The notes under the pieces: model-generated
Seen by the model: only the letters and a program-made list of their open reading frames with translations
The model's database searches: none
What the model was told of the DNA's origin: nothing
DNA from: Ruminiclostridium sp.
GTDB taxonomy: Bacteria; Bacillota; Clostridia; DSM-8532
NCBI GenBank assembly: GCA_003535195.1
Contig: DOHN01000149.1
Location: 15,202-26,407, forward strand
Direction: 5' to 3'
DNA length: 11,206 nucleotides
Program-made: the position numbers and the translations under genes
Shown: positions 7,573 to 11,206 of the stretch, one piece after another
Layout: every line of letters begins with the position of its first letter
Position numbering within the stretch: the first letter of the stretch is position 1

Positions 7573-7595
7573 GTTTATAAATGTGAGGTGCCGAT

Positions 7596-7931
7596 ATGGA
7601 AAAGTATCTGGAATATACAAAAGTATTTAAGGCGCTGGGCGACCCAAAAAGAGCTATGATTGTGGATATGCTCTCTTGCGGAGAGCTTTGCGCCTGCATG
7701 ATTTTAGAAAAGTTTGAGATGTCCCAATCCACACTGTCCCACCACATGAAAATCCTGTGTGAATGTGGGCTTGTCAAAGGCAGAGAGGAAGGCAAATGGA
7801 CGTATTACTCGCTGGATGCCGATGCAATCAGCAAAACAAAGCAATTTTTCTGTAATATCACATCTGATAAAGAAAACTGTATTTGCAAGGAAAATATAAA
7901 CGGCTGTAGAGGATGTGGTGAAAATGAGTAG
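7596..7931 (+). CDS. arsR: ArsR-family arsenite-responsive repressor
   Basis: A 111-aa winged-helix repressor of the ArsR/SmtB family that should bind operator DNA and release it on binding As(III) or Sb(III). The fold is visible in KALGDPKRAMIVDML, the recognition-helix region MSQSTLSHHMKIL, and the wing GREEGKWTYYSL. The metal site ELCAC carries Cys32 and Cys34, the pair required in E. coli ArsR; its third ligand, Cys37, is Leu here. Additional cysteines are Cys28, Cys55 and Cys57, plus a cysteine-rich tail with Cys86, Cys95, Cys97, Cys104 and Cys107. The ATG is preceded by GAGGTG at 7585-7590. It is first in the operon, and its last codons overlap the start of the DUF2703 gene. A strong promoter with a dyad over the -10 box supports autoregulation. 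Confidence 0.94.
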   Translation: MEKYLEYTKVFKALGDPKRAMIVDMLSCGELCACMILEKFEMSQSTLSHHMKILCECGLVKGREEGKWTYYSLDADAISKTKQFFCNITSDKENCICKENINGCRGCGENE

Positions 7932-8478
7932 ATGTTGTTGTTTTTCCAAAAATTGTTGTGACCAGCCACAGCCAAAGAAGACGATATCCATTGATTTTCT
8001 ATATTTGGACACGACCGTTTGCGGCAGGTGTCAGGATACGGAAAAAGCTTTGGACGAGGCAGTTTCCAGTGTTGATGCCGTATTGAGCGCAGCCGGGTAT
8101 GAGGTTAAGGTAAACAAGGTCAACATTACAACGAGAGAGCTGGCAATCCAGTATCAGTTTATAAGTTCTCCTACCATTCGCGTAAACGGAAATGACATTG
8201 CCGTTGAGTTGAAGGAATCGCTCTGCGAGGACTGCGGTACGCTTTGCGGCGATAATGTTGACTGCCGCGTTTGGGTATACAACGGTATCGAATATACAGC
8301 ACCGCCAAAAGGACTTATTGTTGATGCTATTCTTCGGGAAGCTTATAGCCCAAAACAGGGTGAAACGAAGAACGAAGCCTATCAGCTCCCCGCAAATTTG
8401 AAAGCGTATTTTTCTGCCAACGAAATGAAGAACAGACATTGCACAAAGAGGGTATTTCAGCAACATATTGAACCATGA
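7924..8478 (+). CDS. Cysteine-rich DUF2703 thioredoxin-fold protein
   Basis: I select ATG 7924, which overlaps the arsR stop by eight bases; AGAGG at 7908-7912 is 11 bases upstream, and GTG at 7918 is an alternative start with closer spacing. The 184-aa product matches DUF2703, a family found in ars operons. It begins with a cysteine-rich tail (Cys4-Cys6, Cys11-Cys12). A thioredoxin-like core follows: strand IDFLYLD, active-site motif CGRC (Cys33, Cys36), helix, strand VKVNKVNI, and SSPTIRVNG with the Pro83 expected to be the cis-proline. A second cysteine cluster lies at Cys101, Cys104, Cys108 and Cys114, and Cys173 is near the end. The arrangement suggests thiol redox chemistry or arsenite binding. 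Its placement between arsR and arsD points to a role in arsenic handling, but no activity is established that I know of. Confidence 0.85.
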   Translation: MSRCCCFSKNCCDQPQPKKTISIDFLYLDTTVCGRCQDTEKALDEAVSSVDAVLSAAGYEVKVNKVNITTRELAIQYQFISSPTIRVNGNDIAVELKESLCEDCGTLCGDNVDCRVWVYNGIEYTAPPKGLIVDAILREAYSPKQGETKNEAYQLPANLKAYFSANEMKNRHCTKRVFQQHIEP

Positions 8479-8525
8479 AATTCAATGCGGTAATAAAATA
8501 ATTATGAAAGAAGGAGTTATTTGCT

Positions 8526-8921
8526 ATGAAGAATATGAAGATATTTGAACCGGCCATGTGCTGTGAAACCGGCCTTTGCGGGGTTGGAATAGATCCTGAA
8601 CTGCTCCGTATTTCCGCAGTGCTGAATACGCTGAAAAGCAAAGGTGTTACTGTTAGCCGTTATAATCTAAATAACGCACCCATGGAGTTTATCAACAACA
8701 AAGTTATTAATGCATATATCAATGTCCACGGGCCGGAGAGTCTCCCTGTTACCACAGTGGATAATAAAATTGTTATTGCAGGCCGATACCCAACCAATGA
8801 AGAATTTATAAACCTGCTCAGCCTTCCCGAAGGCATACTGGCAGAGCAGCGCAAGCCGGCGAAAGCAGCGGTCATGCCCAAGAAGCCCGGCAACTGTGGC
8901 TGCAAGGGAGGCTGCTGTTAA
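8526..8921 (+). CDS. arsD: ArsD, arsenite metallochaperone for ArsA
   Basis: ArsD binds As(III) and passes it to the ArsA ATPase, raising pump affinity; it is also a weak repressor. The 131-aa protein keeps the diagnostic N-terminal FEPAMCCETGLCG motif with Cys12, Cys13 and Cys18, exactly the three metal ligands of E. coli ArsD, followed by the thioredoxin-like core with FINNKVINAYI and IVIAGRYP. The C terminus carries four further cysteines: Cys124, Cys126 and the vicinal pair Cys130-Cys131, comparable to the C-terminal pairs of the E. coli protein, which are dispensable for delivery. AAGGAG (8511-8516) precedes the ATG. The stop codon shares one base with the arsA start (TAATG), consistent with coupled translation and stoichiometric production of the two partners. 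Confidence 0.96.
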   Translation: MKNMKIFEPAMCCETGLCGVGIDPELLRISAVLNTLKSKGVTVSRYNLNNAPMEFINNKVINAYINVHGPESLPVTTVDNKIVIAGRYPTNEEFINLLSLPEGILAEQRKPAKAAVMPKKPGNCGCKGGCC

Positions 8922-10657
8922 TGGAGCTGTTTTATCCCCTCGCAATTCCTCTGACGAAGTACCTGTTTTTTACCGGGAAGGGCGGCGTAGGCAAAACCTC
9001 CGCTGCCTGTGCTGCCGCCGTGGCGTTGGCAGACAGCGGTAAAAAGGTGCTGCTCGTCAGCACCGACCCCGCCTCCAATTTGCAGGATGTATTTGAAGTC
9101 AGCCTAACCAATGGGCGGGTGCCGATTAAGGGTGTTCCAAATCTTGCGGCAGCCAACCTTGATCCGGTGCAAGCGGCGGCAGATTACCGGGAAAGTGTAA
9201 TCGCGCCGTATCGTGGTAAGCTGCCCGATGCCGTAATCGCCAATATGGAAGAACAGCTTTCAGGTTCTTGTACCGTTGAGATTGCAGCGTTCAATGAGTT
9301 CTCAAATTACATCACCGATGAGAATGTCCAGAAAGAATACGATCATATTATTTTTGATACCGCGCCGACAGGGCATACCCTGCGTATGCTTCAATTACCT
9401 TCCGCATGGAGCAATTTCATCAGTGAGAGCACCCATGGTGCTTCCTGCTTAGGGCAGCTTTCCGGCTTGGAAAGTAAAAAAGAGATTTACAAAAAAGCCG
9501 TATCAACCCTATCTGATGGAAAGCGCACAACCTTGATTCTTGTAACCCGCCCGGAGGAAGCTCCCATAAAGGAAGCCGAACGGTCTTCCAAAGAGCTTTC
9601 AGAGCTTGGAATCCGCAATCAAGCACTGGTCGTAAACGGTGTGTTGACTTCCTATGATGACAGCATTTCTGAAAGCCTGTACCGAAAACAGCAAAGAGCG
9701 CTTGAGGCAATGCCGGAGCAGCTGCGGATGCTTGCTGCGTATTTCATCCCCTTGCGCGCTTACAATATCACCGGCCTTTCTGGTGTGAGAGATTTGCTCA
9801 CAGAAGATCATGTGATACCTAACAAGGAAAAGCTCCATTCAGAATCGCTGCCGCGCTTGAAAGAAATAATAGAGGATTTGCACCGCACGGATAAGAAGGT
9901 CATTTTTACAATGGGAAAAGGCGGTGTCGGCAAGACGACTGTCGCCGCAGCGATTGCTTTGGGCTTGTCGGCCAAAGGAAGAAAAGTTCATCTTGCGACC
10001 ACCGACCCGGCCGCGCACCTGAAATTCGTCTTGGATAAACACAGCGGCATTACTATGAGTCATATTGATGAACAGGCGGAACTTCGGCGGTATCAGGAAG
10101 AAATTCTTTCTAAGGCTCGGGAAACCATGTCCGACGAGGATATTGCTTATATTGAAGAAGATTTGCGCTCCCCCTGTACACAGGAAATTGCGATTTTCCG
10201 CGCTTTTGCCGAGATTGTGGATAAATCAGAGGAAAATACAGTAGTTATTGATACCGCACCCACCGGGCATACACTGCTTCTTCTGGATGCAACACAAAGC
10301 TACCACCGGGAGGTTAAGCGGACACAAGGGGCTGTTCCGGAATCGGTAAAGAAGCTGCTGCCCCGTCTGCGCAATACGGAAGAAACGGCGGTTATCCTTG
10401 TCACCCTTGCGGAAACCACTCCGGTCTATGAGGCGATGCGTCTGGAGGAAGACTTAAACCGCGCAGGCATCAGCGCTAATTGGTGGGTAATCAATGCTTC
10501 CATGCTGCAAACGAATACAACCGATCCATTGCTGGCAGCCAAGGCAAGCAATGAAATTCCGTGGATTAATGAAGTGGATTCCCATACTAAAGGCAGCTTT
10601 GCAGTCATTACATGGAGTGCGGATGACATTAAGGGCGAGAAGCTGCTGGAGCTCTAA
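8921..10657 (+). CDS. arsA: ArsA, arsenite/antimonite-stimulated ATPase
   Basis: ArsA is the cytosolic ATPase that energises an arsenite permease. The 578-aa length fits the two-domain bacterial form with pseudo-duplicated halves. Half A1 has the deviant Walker A GKGGVGKT at 19-26, a DPASN segment at 49-53 and DTAPTGHT at 146-153. Half A2 has GKGGVGKT at 332-339, DPAAH soon after, and DTAPTGHT at 444-451. The metalloid-site cysteines are conserved: Cys117 in SGSCTVE, Cys176 in GASCLGQ and Cys419 in SPCTQEI, equivalent to Cys113, Cys172 and Cys422 of E. coli. AAGGGAGG (8904-8911) inside the arsD end serves as ribosome binding site. No permease gene (arsB or acr3) follows in the window, so the partner pump must be elsewhere or lost. 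Confidence 0.97.
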   Translation: MELFYPLAIPLTKYLFFTGKGGVGKTSAACAAAVALADSGKKVLLVSTDPASNLQDVFEVSLTNGRVPIKGVPNLAAANLDPVQAAADYRESVIAPYRGKLPDAVIANMEEQLSGSCTVEIAAFNEFSNYITDENVQKEYDHIIFDTAPTGHTLRMLQLPSAWSNFISESTHGASCLGQLSGLESKKEIYKKAVSTLSDGKRTTLILVTRPEEAPIKEAERSSKELSELGIRNQALVVNGVLTSYDDSISESLYRKQQRALEAMPEQLRMLAAYFIPLRAYNITGLSGVRDLLTEDHVIPNKEKLHSESLPRLKEIIEDLHRTDKKVIFTMGKGGVGKTTVAAAIALGLSAKGRKVHLATTDPAAHLKFVLDKHSGITMSHIDEQAELRRYQEEILSKARETMSDEDIAYIEEDLRSPCTQEIAIFRAFAEIVDKSEENTVVIDTAPTGHTLLLLDATQSYHREVKRTQGAVPESVKKLLPRLRNTEETAVILVTLAETTPVYEAMRLEEDLNRAGISANWWVINASMLQTNTTDPLLAAKASNEIPWINEVDSHTKGSFAVITWSADDIKGEKLLEL

Positions 10658-10672
10658 TGGAGAGGATATATC

Positions 10673-10738
10673 ATGATAAAGGTTGCTTTTAGCAAGATAA
10701 TCCGGCTTTCAAACAGGATTAGAGAGCATTTTATATAG
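10673..10738 (+). pseudogene. Short ORF after arsA, possible remnant of arsC
   Basis: GGAGAGG (10659-10665) sits seven bases before an ATG that opens only 21 codons (starting MIKVAFSKII) before TAG at 10736. A good ribosome binding site 15 bp after arsA suggests that a real operon gene once began here. The first six residues resemble the start of thioredoxin-coupled ArsC arsenate reductases, which typically read (M)KKVAF then a CxxxSCRS-type loop. Here the match ends after residue 6 and no catalytic cysteine appears. That fits a gene cut at about 10690 by recombination, but six residues are weak evidence. Alternatives are a genuine small peptide or a chance ORF. Arsenate reductase function is not supported. 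Confidence 0.35.
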
Positions 10739-10743
10739 GTCTC

Positions 10744-10777
10744 GCAGGCAAAGTGAATGGATTTTTCTTTTGCCTGT
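10744..10777. repeat. Inverted repeat past arsA (first of two)
   Basis: CAGGCAAA (10745-10752) and TTTGCCTG (10769-10776) are exact reverse complements around a 16-nt spacer, extendable by a G-T wobble. As RNA it would be a hairpin about 85 nt past arsA. It may help end the ars transcript, but no U-run follows. Confidence 0.5.
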
Positions 10778-10787
10778 AAAATTGCAG

Positions 10788-10823
10788 CAGACCTGTCTTT
10801 TGCCTTTTCAAAAAACAGGTCTG
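10788..10823. repeat. Inverted repeat past arsA (second of two)
   Basis: CAGACCTGT (10788-10796) pairs exactly with ACAGGTCTG (10815-10823). After one mismatch, TTTT (10798-10801) pairs with AAAA (10810-10813) around an 8-nt loop, giving 13 pairs in total. It could serve as a terminator hairpin or be part of a mobile-element end. CTTTTGCCT also occurs at both repeats. Confidence 0.5.
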
Positions 10824-10838
10824 TCTGCTTGGAGTAAT

Positions 10839-10988
10839 CGTGCGAAAAAGATTTCCTCCGCGAACGGGACCGATTCGCGCGTCCCAAGCGTTTAGGCCGA
10901 AGGCCAAAACCTTGCCGCGGGCGGAATTCACTTCCGCCGGGGATATTGCCTATTTACGGGATGGCCAACGCTGACAAGGAATACTACA
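10839..10988. other. GC-rich segment with nested inverted repeats
   Basis: Between the second hairpin and the minus-strand gene lies a segment with no recognised gene. It is clearly richer in G and C than its surroundings (about 10855-10945). It contains CGCGAA (10859-10864)/TTCGCG (10874-10879), interleaved with GGGAC (10866-10870)/GTCCC (10881-10885), then GGCC-GAA-GGCC (10895-10905), and GGCGGAA (10920-10926)/TTCCGCC (10932-10938). Plus-strand frames stay open for short distances without a credible start, which fits degenerate gene remains. Confidence 0.45.
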
Positions 10989-11206
10989 TCAATCAAAAAA
11001 CGTAAATGTCTGACCGAGGAATGCTATACTTTGGACGTTTTCCGGCGGAATGAATATCATCTTGAACCTGAAGTCCGCGGATGCGCTGTCCCACGATGCG
11101 GCGCCGAACTGTGGATAGACTACTTCTCCGTTCTTGAGCGTGATTGATACACCTTCTAAAGCCGATATACTTTTCATAACGTTCTTAAGTTCCGGATCGC
11201 CACCGG
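10989..11206 (-). CDS. C-terminal part of an unidentified protein (runs off the window)
   Basis: The frame is open from the window edge to TGA at 10989-10991, giving the last 71 residues of a longer protein. The visible part begins GGDPELKNVMKSISALEG and ends with ENVQSIAFLGQTFTFFD. It alternates hydrophobic and polar residues in strands and has no cysteines, which suggests a beta-sandwich-like C-terminal domain. The ending pattern (P-E-N-V-x-S-I then a short strand) recalls C termini of some exported Firmicute proteins such as DUF4179/DUF5643 types, but this is only an impression. An in-frame Met at 11177 lacks a ribosome binding site, so the true start lies beyond the window. Its opposite orientation shows it is not part of the ars operon. 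Confidence 0.6.
   Translation of the reverse strand, partial: GGDPELKNVMKSISALEGVSITLKNGEVVYPQFGAASWDSASADFRFKMIFIPPENVQSIAFLGQTFTFFD

Noticed and set aside
8921..10657. ArsA as a NifH/ParA/MinD-type ATPase
   Set aside because: All share deviant Walker A motifs, but the two halves, the DTAPTGHT motifs and the three metalloid cysteines next to arsD fix the identity as ArsA.
10654..10887. A 77-codon minus-strand ORF behind arsA
   Set aside because: It has no ribosome binding site, spans both strong inverted repeats and shows no family resemblance; it looks like a chance ORF opposite the arsA end and the junction region.
10731..10931. A 66-codon minus-strand ORF over the GC-rich block
   Set aside because: Its composition follows the palindromes, it lacks a ribosome binding site, and it overlaps other equally plausible short frames.
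10838..11005. An open plus-strand frame ending in a plausible-looking C terminus (GMANADKEYYINQKT)
   Set aside because: There is no start codon before the interior Met, TAA closes the frame just upstream, and it overlaps the end of the minus-strand partial gene. It may be a gene relic, but I could not identify it.
1..11206. CRISPR arrays, tRNA, rRNA, transposase or integrase genes
   Set aside because: I found no regularly spaced repeats, no RNA gene signatures and no DDE, serine or tyrosine recombinase motifs; the case for mobility of the ars locus rests only on its edges.

Overview
The window looks like a chromosomal segment of a low-to-mid GC Gram-positive anaerobe, most likely from the Clostridia. 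The reasons are strong GGAGG-type ribosome binding sites, a TTG start, consensus sigma-A promoters, and gene families typical of Firmicutes: a MurA paralogue, the ACT/UPF0237 plus PFL-like UPF0210 pair, DUF951, a DUF342/FapA-like protein and a clostridial OGG1-type glycosylase. Species cannot be named from the sequence.

Layout. (1) 16-1910, plus strand: murA (peptidoglycan precursor synthesis), then a yfbR-type HD-domain 5'-deoxynucleotidase. (2) 2011-2496: a small exported, highly charged helical protein starting at TTG, followed by two adjacent hairpins and a roughly 500-bp gene-free stretch that carries an imperfect direct repeat and ends in an extended -10 promoter. (3) 2999-4906: ACT-domain protein, PFL-like UPF0210 protein and a DUF951 protein, all plus strand. 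(4) 4930-6510, minus strand: a 526-aa DUF342/FapA-like protein, convergent with the DUF951 gene and divergent from the next gene. (5) 6624-7499: 8-oxoguanine DNA glycosylase/AP lyase, with a perfect 9-bp-arm palindrome just before its ribosome binding site.

(6) 7535-10657 is an arsenic/antimony resistance operon: consensus promoter with an overlapping dyad, arsR, a cysteine-rich DUF2703 thioredoxin-fold protein, arsD and arsA. The genes are tightly packed (8-nt overlap, 47-nt gap, 1-nt overlap). ArsR would sense As(III)/Sb(III), ArsD would deliver it to the ArsA ATPase, and ArsA would power an efflux pump. No pump gene (arsB or acr3) and no intact arsC lies in the window.

(7) After arsA a well-placed ribosome binding site leads into a 21-codon ORF starting MIKVAF, which resembles the start of ArsC and may be its remnant. 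It is followed by about 250 bp of nested inverted repeats, including a GC-rich block, and then by the 3' end of an unidentified minus-strand gene that runs off the window. This looks like a rearranged edge of the ars cluster. The most interesting points are the DUF2703 protein, the pump-less operon and its apparently broken 3' end. Nothing here is clearly a wholly new system.
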